DNA of 64,000 bases, from NCBI GenBank assembly GCA_019419505.1, contig DXZS01000010.1, positions 1-64,000 of the forward strand, read 5' to 3'. A model generated the notes under the pieces. It did not search any database. It saw only the letters and a program-made list of their open reading frames with translations, and was not told the DNA's origin. This DNA is from Collinsella sp. GTDB lineage: Bacteria; Actinomycetota; Coriobacteriia; Coriobacteriales; Coriobacteriaceae. Position numbers and translations under genes: made by a program. This document shows, piece by piece, positions 17,358-25,497 of the stretch (position 1 is the first letter of the stretch; every line of letters starts with the position of its first letter).

Positions 17358-18362
17358 ATGACTGTTACGTTCGAAGGTTACGAGCGCCGCGCTGACAAGA
17401 TCAACAAGTGCCTCGCCGACAACGGCATCGCCTCCCTCGAGGAAGCTCTGCAGATCTGCACCGACAAGGGCTTCAACCCGCGTGAGATCGTCAACAACAC
17501 CCAGTCCATCGCCTTCCAGAACGCCGAGTGGGCCTACACCCTCGGTTGCGCTCTCGCTGTCAAGCGTGGCGCCAAGTCCGCTTCTGAGGCTGCCGCCATC
17601 ATCGGCGAAGGCATCCAGGCCTTCACCGTTCCCGGCTCCGTCGCCGAGGACCGCAAGGTTGGTCTGGGCCACGGCAACCTGGGCGCTATGCTGCTCTCCG
17701 ACGACACCGAGTGCTTCGCCTTCCTGGCCGGCCACGAGTCCTTCGCTGCCGCTGAGGGCGCTATCGGCCTGGCTCTGAACGCCAACAAGGCTCGCAAGAA
17801 GCCGCTGCGCGTTATCCTCAACGGTCTGGGCAAGGACGCCGCTCAGATCATTGCCCGCATCAACGGCTTCACCTACGTGAAGACCCAGTTCGACTACTAC
17901 ACGGGCGAGCTCAAGGTCGTCGAGACCATCCCCTACTCCGATGGTCCCCGCGCTGCCGTTAACTGCTACGGCTCCGACGACGTCCGCGAGGGCGTTGCCA
18001 TCATGTGGCACGAGAACGTCGACATCTCGATCACCGGTAACTCCACCAACCCCACGCGCTTCCAGCACCCCGTCGCTGGCACCTACAAGAAGGAGCGCCT
18101 CGAGGCTGGCAAGAAGTACTTCTCCGTCGCTTCTGGTGGCGGCACTGGCCGTACCCTGCACCCGGACAACATGGGCGCCGGCCCTGCCTCTTACGGCATG
18201 ACCGACACCATGGGCCGCATGCACTCCGACGCCCAGTTCGCCGGTTCTTCCTCCGTGCCTGCGCACGTCGACATGATGGGTCTCATCGGCATGGGCAACA
18301 ACCCCATGGTCGGTGCCACCGTCGCCTGCGCTGTCGCCGTCGAGGAGGCCCTCAAGGCCTAA
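17358..18362 (+). CDS. GGGtGRT protein (PF14057 family)
   Basis: The 334-residue protein carries the name-giving motif GGGTGRTLHPDNMGAGPASY near residue 260, followed by MGRMHSDAQFAGSSSVPAHV and a glycine-rich end. Conserved across anaerobic bacteria and archaea next to a NifU-like protein; biochemical function unknown. The constant pairing points to a shared complex, perhaps in metallocluster assembly or repair. AAGGGAGGG site, 18 bases after the partner gene. Strong codon bias again suggests an abundant protein. A perfect terminator follows. Confidence 0.85.
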   Translation: MTVTFEGYERRADKINKCLADNGIASLEEALQICTDKGFNPREIVNNTQSIAFQNAEWAYTLGCALAVKRGAKSASEAAAIIGEGIQAFTVPGSVAEDRKVGLGHGNLGAMLLSDDTECFAFLAGHESFAAAEGAIGLALNANKARKKPLRVILNGLGKDAAQIIARINGFTYVKTQFDYYTGELKVVETIPYSDGPRAAVNCYGSDDVREGVAIMWHENVDISITGNSTNPTRFQHPVAGTYKKERLEAGKKYFSVASGGGTGRTLHPDNMGAGPASYGMTDTMGRMHSDAQFAGSSSVPAHVDMMGLIGMGNNPMVGATVACAVAVEEALKA

Positions 18363-18396
18363 TCGCGCCCGCGCGATGCTCATATAGTTGAGCTTT

Positions 18397-18432
18397 AGAG
18401 CCGCTACCCACCCGGGTAGCGGCTCTTTTTGT
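18397..18432 (+). terminator. Intrinsic terminator after the GGGtGRT gene
   Basis: AGAGCCGCTACCC (18397-18409) and GGGTAGCGGCTCT (18414-18426) form a perfect 13-bp stem with an ACCC loop, followed by TTTTTGTTTG. Confidence 0.93.
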
Positions 18433-18618
18433 TTGCGCTGTCGCAGGGTAGCGAATGCCGATATATCAGTTGGGGCGAAATACGAGATGTGATGAGACGG
18501 AGCGCCAGAGCGTCCATGACGCCCACCTGCCATATGTGCCCTTTACCGATTTGCCGAGTCTTTGCGGCCCCATTGCCGATCACCCGTGCGACAATGCGCC
18601 GGACGAGAAAGGAATCCG

Positions 18619-20145
18619 ATGGAATCGACTGACGTACTGGTAATTGGATCTGGCATTGCGGGCCTTTGCGCCGCCATCGAAGCGGCACGCACGGGTGCAA
18701 CCGTCACTGTGGCAAGCGCCGGAAAGACTATGAGTGGATCGAGCTTCTTCCCCGGAACCTGGGGCCTGGGGCTTATCGGACCCGTTAACGAAGACGACGA
18801 ACAAGACCTCATCGATACCATCCAGACCGTTGGTGGCGGCGTCGCCGACCCCGAGCTTGTCCAGACGTTTGTCCACAGCATTCCCCAAGCAATTGAATGG
18901 CTCGAGCAAGACCTAGGCGTTGAGCTCCAGCGTCCGCAAAGCGCTGAGAGCGCCCAGCAAAAGCAATTTATCCCCTGTTTTGACCACAAGACGCGCATGT
19001 GGCGCGGCCTCACCCGTAAGCCCCTTGAGGACGCTCTGACGACCCGGATCGAGTCGCTCGGCATTCGCCTGCTCCCCCGCCATGAGCTTATCGACCTTGT
19101 TGAGGACACGAACGGCAGAATAACCGGAACCGTGCTCTACGACCTCACCGAAAATCGAATCGTGCCCTTTGCTGCCAAGGCCACGATCATCGCAGCCGGT
19201 GGCACAGGCGACCTGTTCGAGCGCAGCCTTACGTCGGCTGATGTGCTCAGCTCCTCGCAGGCCATCGCGCTGGCGCACAGCGCAACACTTACTAATATAG
19301 AGTTCATGCAGATGATGCCCGGCTTCATCGAGCCCAGGCGTAACTTGGTCTTCAACGAGAAAACCTGGCGCTACGTACATGTAGACCAGCCGGCAGATAT
19401 TGCCGACGACAAGCTGGACGAACTGCTCGAGCAGCGCTCTGGATATGGTCCCTTCACGTCACGTTTGGCCTCCCGCGCTATCGATCTCGTCATCGATAAG
19501 GCAGGTGCCGAAGGCCTGGCACTCCACTACGACTTCCCCAGTGAGGATGTCCCAGAATTTGTGCAGACTTTTGCCACCTGGCTGCAAGACGAGCACGGCA
19601 TCGCCCCGACTGACGAGATGCGCGTTGCGATGTATGCCCACGCCGCTAACGGCGGCATCAAGATCGATAAGACCGCGTACACGGGCGTTGAGGGCCTCTA
19701 CGCTTGCGGCGAGGCGACAGGCGGCATGCACGGCGCCGACCGCATTGGTGGCTTGTCAAGCGCCAACGGCATCGTGTTCGGACGCATCGCAGGAGCATCG
19801 GCAGCCCTTGCAGCGCAGAATGCACCTGAGATGGCCCCGAAGACGGATATCGACCTCCCCCAGCATGGCATTGCCACAACAGATGCCGAACGCCTGACAC
19901 ACAGCCTTAAGCACACGATGAGCACCTATTGCATGATCAACCGCACCGAGACGGGCCTATCCGAGGCTCTGCAACAGCTTGAAAGCCTGCAAGACAAGGC
20001 CATGGCGCTGAACAAGCCGCATGCCGATGACAGCGAGATCGCAGCCCTCGCCCGCCTACAGTCGCAGATTCAGCTGTCGATGGAGATGGTCAAAGCCATG
20101 CGCAAGCGAACCGAAAGTCTCGGATCGCACTATCGAGCAGACTAA
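18619..20145 (+). CDS. FAD-dependent oxidoreductase of the fumarate reductase/NadB superfamily
   Basis: The 508-residue flavoprotein has the Rossmann FAD motif VLVIGSGIAGLCAAIEAA (residues 5-22), a second FAD stretch ATIIAAGGTGDLFERS and a C-terminal FAD motif GLYACGEATGGMHGADRIGG. The HAANGGI stretch corresponds to HxxxGG of fumarate reductase and L-aspartate oxidase. No signal peptide, so it is cytosolic. It could be an L-aspartate oxidase-like or fumarate reductase-like enzyme; no nadA or nadC neighbour supports NadB. ATG with GAAAGGA. Confidence 0.72.
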   Translation: MESTDVLVIGSGIAGLCAAIEAARTGATVTVASAGKTMSGSSFFPGTWGLGLIGPVNEDDEQDLIDTIQTVGGGVADPELVQTFVHSIPQAIEWLEQDLGVELQRPQSAESAQQKQFIPCFDHKTRMWRGLTRKPLEDALTTRIESLGIRLLPRHELIDLVEDTNGRITGTVLYDLTENRIVPFAAKATIIAAGGTGDLFERSLTSADVLSSSQAIALAHSATLTNIEFMQMMPGFIEPRRNLVFNEKTWRYVHVDQPADIADDKLDELLEQRSGYGPFTSRLASRAIDLVIDKAGAEGLALHYDFPSEDVPEFVQTFATWLQDEHGIAPTDEMRVAMYAHAANGGIKIDKTAYTGVEGLYACGEATGGMHGADRIGGLSSANGIVFGRIAGASAALAAQNAPEMAPKTDIDLPQHGIATTDAERLTHSLKHTMSTYCMINRTETGLSEALQQLESLQDKAMALNKPHADDSEIAALARLQSQIQLSMEMVKAMRKRTESLGSHYRAD

Positions 20146-20542
20146 ATCGATTCTCACTTTGAGTTTGATCACAACTTCTCAACATGCATCGAGCCCCGTG
20201 AGCATAATTCTCATAAGGAGAGCACGTTTATGGGGCTTTAGCCGTGTTTCCCTAAGGGAATCACGGTGCAGTTTCCCCAACTTCGCGCCCCGACGGGTTC
20301 GACCCCATGAAAGGTCAACAAAAAAAAGCGACCAGCCGAAGCCAGCCGCTTTACAATGCTTTGGTGGGCCGTCAGAGGGTCAGCCTGCTGCGCAGGCGGC
20401 CGCTGCGGCGCCAAGGCGCCTTGCGCGCTGCGCTGACAAACGCTTACGCGTTTCCTCAGCTCCGCGCCCTTTCGGGTTCGACCCCATGCGAGGTCAACAA
20501 AAAAGCGACCAGCCTGAGCCAGTCGCTTTAACAATCTTTGGG
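20146..20542. repeat. Direct repeat with relic of a tRNA-Lys 3' end
   Basis: About 98 bases at 20283-20380 recur at 20462-20560. Each copy holds GGGTTCGACCCCATG, then GGTCAACAAAAAA, a terminator stem (GCGACC...GCCAG(T/C)CGCTTT) and the start of the minus-strand tRNA-Lys 3' end (TGGTGGGCCGTCAG). In the left copy the tRNA stops after about 20 bases, leaving a relic. Between the copies is a GC-rich palindromic stretch (20381-20440). No protein gene. Confidence 0.6.
20506..20530 (-). terminator. Terminator of the tRNA-Lys/tRNA-Lys/tRNA-His unit
   Basis: On the minus strand AAAGCGACTGG and CCTGGTCGCTTTTTT form a stem with a T-run just downstream of the first tRNA-Lys. Confidence 0.7.
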
Positions 20543-20615
20543 TGGGCCGTCAGGGGGTCGAACCCTGGACCTTGGGATTAAGAGTCCCCTGCTCTACCAA
20601 CTGAGCTAACGACCC
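20543..20615 (-). tRNA. tRNA-Lys (anticodon CTT)
   Basis: Reads GGGTCGTTAGCTCAGTTGGT... on the minus strand with anticodon loop CTCTTAA and T-arm GGGTTCGACCCC. The acceptor stem GGGTCGT/ACGGCCC closes. CCA is not encoded. Confidence 0.95.
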
Positions 20616-20661
20616 AAAGCTAAAGTCCGTTGTGGCGGACTTTAGAGGAGATATCGTGTGG

Positions 20662-20734
20662 TGGGCCGTCAGGGGGTCGAACCCTGGACCTTGGGATTAA
20701 GAGTCCCCTGCTCTACCAACTGAGCTAACGACCC
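20662..20734 (-). tRNA. tRNA-Lys (anticodon CTT), second copy
   Basis: Same 73-base sequence as the copy at 20543, with anticodon loop CTCTTAA, separated by a 46-base spacer. A tandem duplication. Confidence 0.95.
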
Positions 20735-20759
20735 GATATCAACACGAAGCAAGAACTGG

Positions 20760-20834
20760 GGTGGGTAAAGGGACTCGAACCCTCGACCTACGGGACCACA
20801 ACCCGTCGCTCTAGCCAACTGAGCTACACCCACC
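20760..20834 (-). tRNA. tRNA-His (anticodon GTG)
   Basis: Minus strand begins with the extra 5' G typical of tRNA-His, then GTGGGTGTAGCTCAGTTGG. The anticodon loop is TTGTGGT, the T-arm GGGTTCGAGTCCC and the acceptor partner TACCCAC. Confidence 0.95.
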
Positions 20835-20999
20835 GTGTCCTGTGCGCTTCGCGCTCGACTATTATTGCAAGGAACGCCACGCGATGCAAGCCCCAATTTT
20901 CAAGAATTTTGAAAAGAGTTTTTCGAGACCATTTCGAGCAAATCCCACCGGTTTCATAGGAGTAAACTTGCCCCACTGCAAATCCTCGAAAGGACCGTC

Positions 21000-22181
21000 A
21001 TGAAAGAACTCTCCAACCGCACGGCAAGATTTACCGATTCGGTCATCCGCCGCATGACACGCATCTCCAATAAGTACGGCGCTGTCAATCTCTCGCAGGG
21101 CTTCCCTGACTTCGATCCCCCGGGGCAGCTGCTCGATAGCCTCAGCGCCATCGCCAGCGACCCCAAGCCGCTCTATCACCAGTACTCCATCACCTGGGGC
21201 TCCCAGGCCATGCGCAAGGCGCTCGCCGCCAAGCAGGAGCATTTTATGGGCATGCCGGTGAACCCCAACGAGAATATCGTAGTCACCTGCGGCTCCACCG
21301 AGGCCATGATGGCCGCCATGATAACGGTCACCAACCCCGGCGACAAGGTCGTCATCTTCTCGCCGTTCTACGAGAACTACGGCGCTGACACCATTCTCTC
21401 GGGAGCCGAGCCCATCTATGTGCCGCTCAACCCGCCCACGTTCGACTTCGATCGCGAGGTCCTCGAGGCGGCCTTCCGCGACAACGACCCCAAGGCCATC
21501 GTCCTGTGCAACCCATCCAACCCCTGCGGCAAGGTCTTTACGCGCGAGGAGCTCACTTTTATCGCCGACCTCTGCAAAAAGTACGACGCCTACTGCATTA
21601 CCGACGAGGTATACGAGCACATCGTCTACGCGCCCCACGAGCACGTCTATATGGCCACGCTGCCCGGCATGTTTGAGCGCACCATCAGCTGCAGCTCGCT
21701 GTCTAAGACGTACTCCATCACCGGCTGGCGTCTTGGCTACACCATTGCCCCGGCCCAGATCACCGAGCGCATCAAGAAGGTCCACGACTTCCTCACCGTG
21801 GGTGCCGCCGCTCCCCTGCAGGAAGCCGTCGTCACCGCCCTCAATTTCGACGGCAGCTATTACGATGAGGTCCTTGACCTCTATACCGCCAAACGCGACC
21901 TGTTCTGCCAAGGGCTCGATAGTATCGGACTTAAGCACAACGTACCGCAGGGCGCCTACTACGTGATGATGGATATCTCTGAGTTTGGCTACGACAGCGA
22001 CCTCGAGTTCTGCGAGGACCTGGCCTCAAAGGTGGGCGTGGGCGCCGTGCCCGGCTCGAGCTTCTTCCGCGAGCCCGTCAACCATCTGATTCGTTTCCAC
22101 TTTGCCAAGCGAGACGAGACGCTTAACGCGGCGCTGGAGAACCTCAAGTCGCTACGTGATAAAATCAAGCCGCGCGGGTAA
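21000..22181 (+). CDS. Class I/II PLP aminotransferase
   Basis: The 393-residue fold-type I enzyme shows NLSQGFPDFDPP, the substrate-loop NPSNPCGKVF, ITDEVYEHIVY and the PLP lysine in SSLSKTYSITGWRLGY. The overall pattern is that of the YbdL/kynurenine aminotransferase-like subgroup, whose members transaminate methionine, aromatic or kynurenine-type amino acids. Substrate cannot be fixed from sequence. Cytosolic. CGAAAGGA precedes the ATG. It stands alone between the tRNA genes and a ROK kinase gene, with a terminator after it. Confidence 0.88.
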   Translation: MKELSNRTARFTDSVIRRMTRISNKYGAVNLSQGFPDFDPPGQLLDSLSAIASDPKPLYHQYSITWGSQAMRKALAAKQEHFMGMPVNPNENIVVTCGSTEAMMAAMITVTNPGDKVVIFSPFYENYGADTILSGAEPIYVPLNPPTFDFDREVLEAAFRDNDPKAIVLCNPSNPCGKVFTREELTFIADLCKKYDAYCITDEVYEHIVYAPHEHVYMATLPGMFERTISCSSLSKTYSITGWRLGYTIAPAQITERIKKVHDFLTVGAAAPLQEAVVTALNFDGSYYDEVLDLYTAKRDLFCQGLDSIGLKHNVPQGAYYVMMDISEFGYDSDLEFCEDLASKVGVGAVPGSSFFREPVNHLIRFHFAKRDETLNAALENLKSLRDKIKPRG

Positions 22182-22206
22182 GGACGGCCCGGCAACTAAA
22201 GCAACC

Positions 22207-22247
22207 AAAGAAGCCCCGCACCGCCCGCCGCGTTGCGAGGCTTCTTT
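22207..22247 (+). terminator. Intrinsic terminator after the aminotransferase gene
   Basis: AAAGAAGCC (22207-22215) pairs with GGCTTCTTT (22239-22247), with additional inner pairing CGCA/TGCG. Confidence 0.65.
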
Positions 22248-22322
22248 CTATAGCGCTTTCTTAAATGATTTAGAGCTCTATACTTTAGTCACGGAGCAAC
22301 TCGTCCCAGAGAGAGGAATACT

Positions 22323-23213
22323 ATGGCAGAGCAGCAGCTTATCGGAGCGCTCGAGGCCGGTGGCACCAAGATGGTCTGCGCCACGGGCTATGCGGACGGT
22401 ACGGTCCTAGAGCGCGAGCAGATCGCGACCACGACCCCGCAGGAGACCGTTGAGGCCGTCAACGCATGGTTTGCCGACAAGGGCATCGCCGCGCTGGGCA
22501 TCGGCGCCTTTGGCCCCACCGCAGTCAACCCCGCGTCGCCCCAATACGGCAAGATCCTGGAGACGCCCAAAACGGCATGGCGCTACTTTGACCTGCTGGG
22601 CACCATCCAAAACAAGCTCAATATTCCCTGTGGCTACGATACCGACGTCAACGTCGCCTGCCTGGGCGAGGTCACCTTTGGTTGCGCCCAGGGCCTCACT
22701 GACGTTGTCTACCTGACCATCGGCACCGGCGTGGGCGCCGGCGTGCTCTCGGGCGGCCAGCTCGTGCACGGCATGATGCATCCCGAGGCCGGCCACATCC
22801 TGGTCACGCGCGACCCGCGCGACACCATTGGCGAGCACAGCGCCTGCCCCTTCCACGACAACTGTCTCGAGGGCCTCATCGCCGGCCCCGGCGTTAAAAA
22901 GCGCTGGGATGGCAAGAGCGCCGGAGACATGGCCGATGACCCGGAGGCCATGGACCTGCTCGCCGGCTATCTGGCACAGGCGCTCATGACCTACACGCTG
23001 TGCTACGCGCCGCAAAAGATCATCATCGGCGGAGGCGTGGCCGACCACACCCCCATCGTGCCGCTCGCACGCAAAAAGTGCGCTGAGATGCTCAACGGCT
23101 ATATCGTCACGCCCGAGGTCAACGACATCGATAGCTACATCGTCAACAACAGCCTCGAGGGCAAGCAGGGCATCATGGGTTGCCTGGCCCTGGGCGCACA
23201 GGCGCTTCAGTAG
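22323..23213 (+). CDS. ROK-family sugar kinase (fructokinase type)
   Basis: The 296-residue protein has the N-terminal phosphate-binding motif GALEAGGTKMVCATG, the catalytic-region IGTGVGAG near residue 130 and the ROK zinc site HPEAGHILV...CPFHDNCLEGL with its His/Cys ligands. Together with the short length this matches bacterial fructokinases of the GmuE/ScrK-like ROK group, which phosphorylate fructose or a related sugar with ATP. The ATG is preceded by AGAGAGGAA. Monocistronic between two terminators. Confidence 0.85.
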   Translation: MAEQQLIGALEAGGTKMVCATGYADGTVLEREQIATTTPQETVEAVNAWFADKGIAALGIGAFGPTAVNPASPQYGKILETPKTAWRYFDLLGTIQNKLNIPCGYDTDVNVACLGEVTFGCAQGLTDVVYLTIGTGVGAGVLSGGQLVHGMMHPEAGHILVTRDPRDTIGEHSACPFHDNCLEGLIAGPGVKKRWDGKSAGDMADDPEAMDLLAGYLAQALMTYTLCYAPQKIIIGGGVADHTPIVPLARKKCAEMLNGYIVTPEVNDIDSYIVNNSLEGKQGIMGCLALGAQALQ

Positions 23214-23295
23214 CAGACGCACCCACAGGGCGTGGCGCGCCCGGCAAATCCGACCTACGGAACGACGCCACCACGACTCATATAAGCCCTCAAAT

Positions 23296-23342
23296 AAAAA
23301 AGGCCGCCTTGGACCAAACAATACGTCCTAGGTGGCTTTTTT
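23296..23342. terminator. Bidirectional terminator between the ROK kinase and VanZ genes
   Basis: AAAAAAGGCCGCCTTGGAC and GTCCTAGGTGGCTTTTTT form a stem with A-run on one side and T-run on the other. It serves the plus-strand kinase and overlaps the end of the minus-strand VanZ gene. Confidence 0.8.
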
Positions 23343-23777
23343 GGCGCACATCAGCGACCGTAAGAGATATCGGAGCACAACGCCCGTTGCCGCTCCACAG
23401 CAGTCGATCATCACATCGGTGATCATGCCGGCGCGTCCCGGCACAAAGAGCTGAATCGTCTCGTCGATCGAAGGAATCAGCAGCAGGAACACCGCCGTGG
23501 GCAGCAGCACGTCAAAGGTGCGCCGGCCCTCAAAATCAAAGGCGTGCGTTGCCAGGATGCCGAGCACCATATACTCGGTAAAATGCGCGCACTTGCGAAC
23601 AACAAAGTTGGTCACCCATTCATATGGAAGTCCCACGCCGTGCAGGAAACCGCGGATAGCTTCCATGACCGTTAGGCTCAGCGAGCCCGATCCCGAGCCG
23701 GGAACCAGCGAATTGCCCCAGATCAAGAGCGCCATCAGGCAGGTCGCGACCGCCCATTTTCGATTGATCTTAACCAT
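23328..23777 (-). CDS. VanZ-family membrane protein
   Basis: The 149-residue protein has four hydrophobic segments. VanZ family traits are the early KWAVATCLMALLIWGNSL, then FVVRKCAHFTEYMVLGIL and SIDETIQLFVPGRAGMITDVMID. VanZ relatives affect teicoplanin resistance in enterococci, but most family members have unknown roles in the envelope. The stop lies 7 bases before the next minus-strand feature boundary, and the neighbour at 23785 ends just upstream, so both are probably co-transcribed. Confidence 0.82.
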   Translation of the reverse strand: MVKINRKWAVATCLMALLIWGNSLVPGSGSGSLSLTVMEAIRGFLHGVGLPYEWVTNFVVRKCAHFTEYMVLGILATHAFDFEGRRTFDVLLPTAVFLLLIPSIDETIQLFVPGRAGMITDVMIDCCGAATGVVLRYLLRSLMCAKKAT

Positions 23778-23784
23778 GCAGAAG

Positions 23785-25185
23785 TTATGCCTCCGCGCGG
23801 AGCGGCGCGAAACTGGCGGTACCGCCCTCGATAACGCTCAGATAGGCACGGCCCGTACGCTTGGCGGTTGAGGACTGCAGGCGCTCGATCTCTTCCTCGA
23901 GGATCTGATTGACGCGCTCGTGACGACGGTTTTCCATAATGCCGGCGGCAATAGCCTCGGCCCGCTCGATGCTCTCGCGCGAGATACGGGCAGTATTCTC
24001 GGGGAACACAGCACTGTGACGGCCGACATAGGCGGGGGCAGCAGGCTGAGGGGCAGCGACGGGAGCGGGGGCCGTAACAGGAGCAGGCTCGTCGATCTCA
24101 TCCAGGATCGCGGTGGCGGCGGCCCACATGTCCTCGTGGCCCGAGTAATCGGCCATGGGGACATCAACCTCGAGCGAGGCATCTGGAAGGTCGCCGGTGT
24201 CGATGCGATCTTGGACATCAATCGATGCGGTGATGGCTGCAGGCTCATCGAGGTCATCGAGATCGATGTCCGCGGCACCGGAGATGATAGGCATGCTGGC
24301 GAGGTTTGCATTGTACGGCGCAGCCTCAGCCGCCTGCTGCTGGGCAGGAGCGCCCCACAACGAGCTTTCGGCGGCACGGCGGGCGGCGACGGCCTCCTCG
24401 TCAGCGGTCATGGCTTCATCAACGTACGAATTGTCGGCAGAAGCATTCGCGTCGCCCGAGGTAGCGTTGTAGGCGTTATTGGCTGCCGCGTTGGCAACGA
24501 GTGCCACGAAAGCCGCCGTGCTGCCCGCAGGGGCGGCCTGGGAGCCCGACACGGCGCGTGCCGCGGCGGCGATGTCGTCGCGATTGAAGGAGCCGGTCTG
24601 CCCGCCGTTGGTGAGCTCGTCGATGGCGACTTGATAGACGTCGCGCGAGTGTGCAGGGTCGCAGCTCACCGGCGAATCGTCGTCGAGCATGCTGTCAATC
24701 ATAGACCAAGCCTCGTCCTCGTCCATAGCATCTGCGGCTCGAGCGATGGTAGGGACACCATCATCGGCATGACGGCGCTGGAACGCACCAGTCAGGCCGG
24801 AAAGGAATGCCGAGGCAGACTGCTCCGACTGAGCCTGAGAAGCAGAAACAGCAGCGTAAGGAGTCGCATCCTGCTGCTGAGCTGGAATCGAGGCAGTCTT
24901 GAACTCGCTTTGATGCTGATTGAGATTGGCGGCACCGCCCATGGCATCAGGCTGGAACAGACGCTCTTCACGCTGCGCACGGTACTCGGAGATACCCAGC
25001 GAGGCGGCATAGATACCCACGCCCGCCACCGCGCCCACGGCGAAGGGAACCGCACCCGCCACGACCGTCTCGTTCACCGACGAAAACGGCAGCGTCGCGG
25101 CATACATAACCACGGGAGCGGCAAGGCCGATCCCGCACGAAAGTCCGGCAAGGACTGCTCGTTGTGTTGCATCAGAAGAAGCCAT
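23785..25185 (-). CDS. Alanine-rich membrane protein of unknown function
   Basis: 466 residues. Two hydrophobic segments near the start (about 12-33 and 41-63) anchor it; the rest is a long soluble Ala/Asp/Glu/Gln-rich region, likely disordered, with a clustered acidic stretch MDEDEAWSMIDSMLDDD near residue 150. The C-terminal 80 residues (RISRESIERAEAIAAGIMEN...ILEEEIERLQSS) look helical. I do not recognise the family; similar proteins may be specific to Collinsella. ATG at 25185 with GGGGAGAG site. Upstream of VanZ on the same strand, 7 bases apart. Confidence 0.7.
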   Translation of the reverse strand: MASSDATQRAVLAGLSCGIGLAAPVVMYAATLPFSSVNETVVAGAVPFAVGAVAGVGIYAASLGISEYRAQREERLFQPDAMGGAANLNQHQSEFKTASIPAQQQDATPYAAVSASQAQSEQSASAFLSGLTGAFQRRHADDGVPTIARAADAMDEDEAWSMIDSMLDDDSPVSCDPAHSRDVYQVAIDELTNGGQTGSFNRDDIAAAARAVSGSQAAPAGSTAAFVALVANAAANNAYNATSGDANASADNSYVDEAMTADEEAVAARRAAESSLWGAPAQQQAAEAAPYNANLASMPIISGAADIDLDDLDEPAAITASIDVQDRIDTGDLPDASLEVDVPMADYSGHEDMWAAATAILDEIDEPAPVTAPAPVAAPQPAAPAYVGRHSAVFPENTARISRESIERAEAIAAGIMENRRHERVNQILEEEIERLQSSTAKRTGRAYLSVIEGGTASFAPLRAEA

Positions 25186-25497
25186 GAGCTCTCCCCATCT
25201 TCCAGCACCCAAATCGCATCATTCAGTTGGCTGCGCGAGAGAAGATGAAGCGGGGCTATGCCCCAAAGCAACGGTATATGGTTCGTTTCATCTGCGTTTT
25301 CCGTCGCGAAGCTTAAAAGCTATTATGCGAAACCGCCCTGTCGATTGCAAGCGACGATGTCGGATTGAAACGGGAAACCTGCTGCTTGCCAGTCTTATGG
25401 TCAAAAATAAGTGCGGAGCGGCGATATGGAAAAGGGCCGAGGCGCAAGCCCCGACCCTTTATCGCATTGATGGCTATCGCTGCGTGTGGATGACAAC
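25186..25497. other. Intergenic region between rho end and the Ala-rich protein gene
   Basis: Contains the promoter region of the minus-strand membrane protein gene and, at its right side, the rho terminator. No gene seen. Confidence 0.4.
25430..25460 (-). terminator. Intrinsic terminator of rho
   Basis: AAAGGG-CG-GGC and GCC-CG-CCCTTT form an interrupted stem around a GCAA tetraloop, 40 bases past the rho stop; TTTTCC follows on the minus strand. Confidence 0.7.

Noticed and set aside
16614..18533. A 639-codon minus-strand open frame opposite the NifU-like/GGGtGRT genes
   Set aside because: It is antisense to two well-supported, highly codon-biased genes; Gly/Val/Ala/Asp-rich shadow.
18619..20145. 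Naming the flavoprotein NadB (L-aspartate oxidase)
   Set aside because: The HxxxGG-like site is HAANGGI and there are no nadA/nadC neighbours, so substrate assignment would be unsupported.
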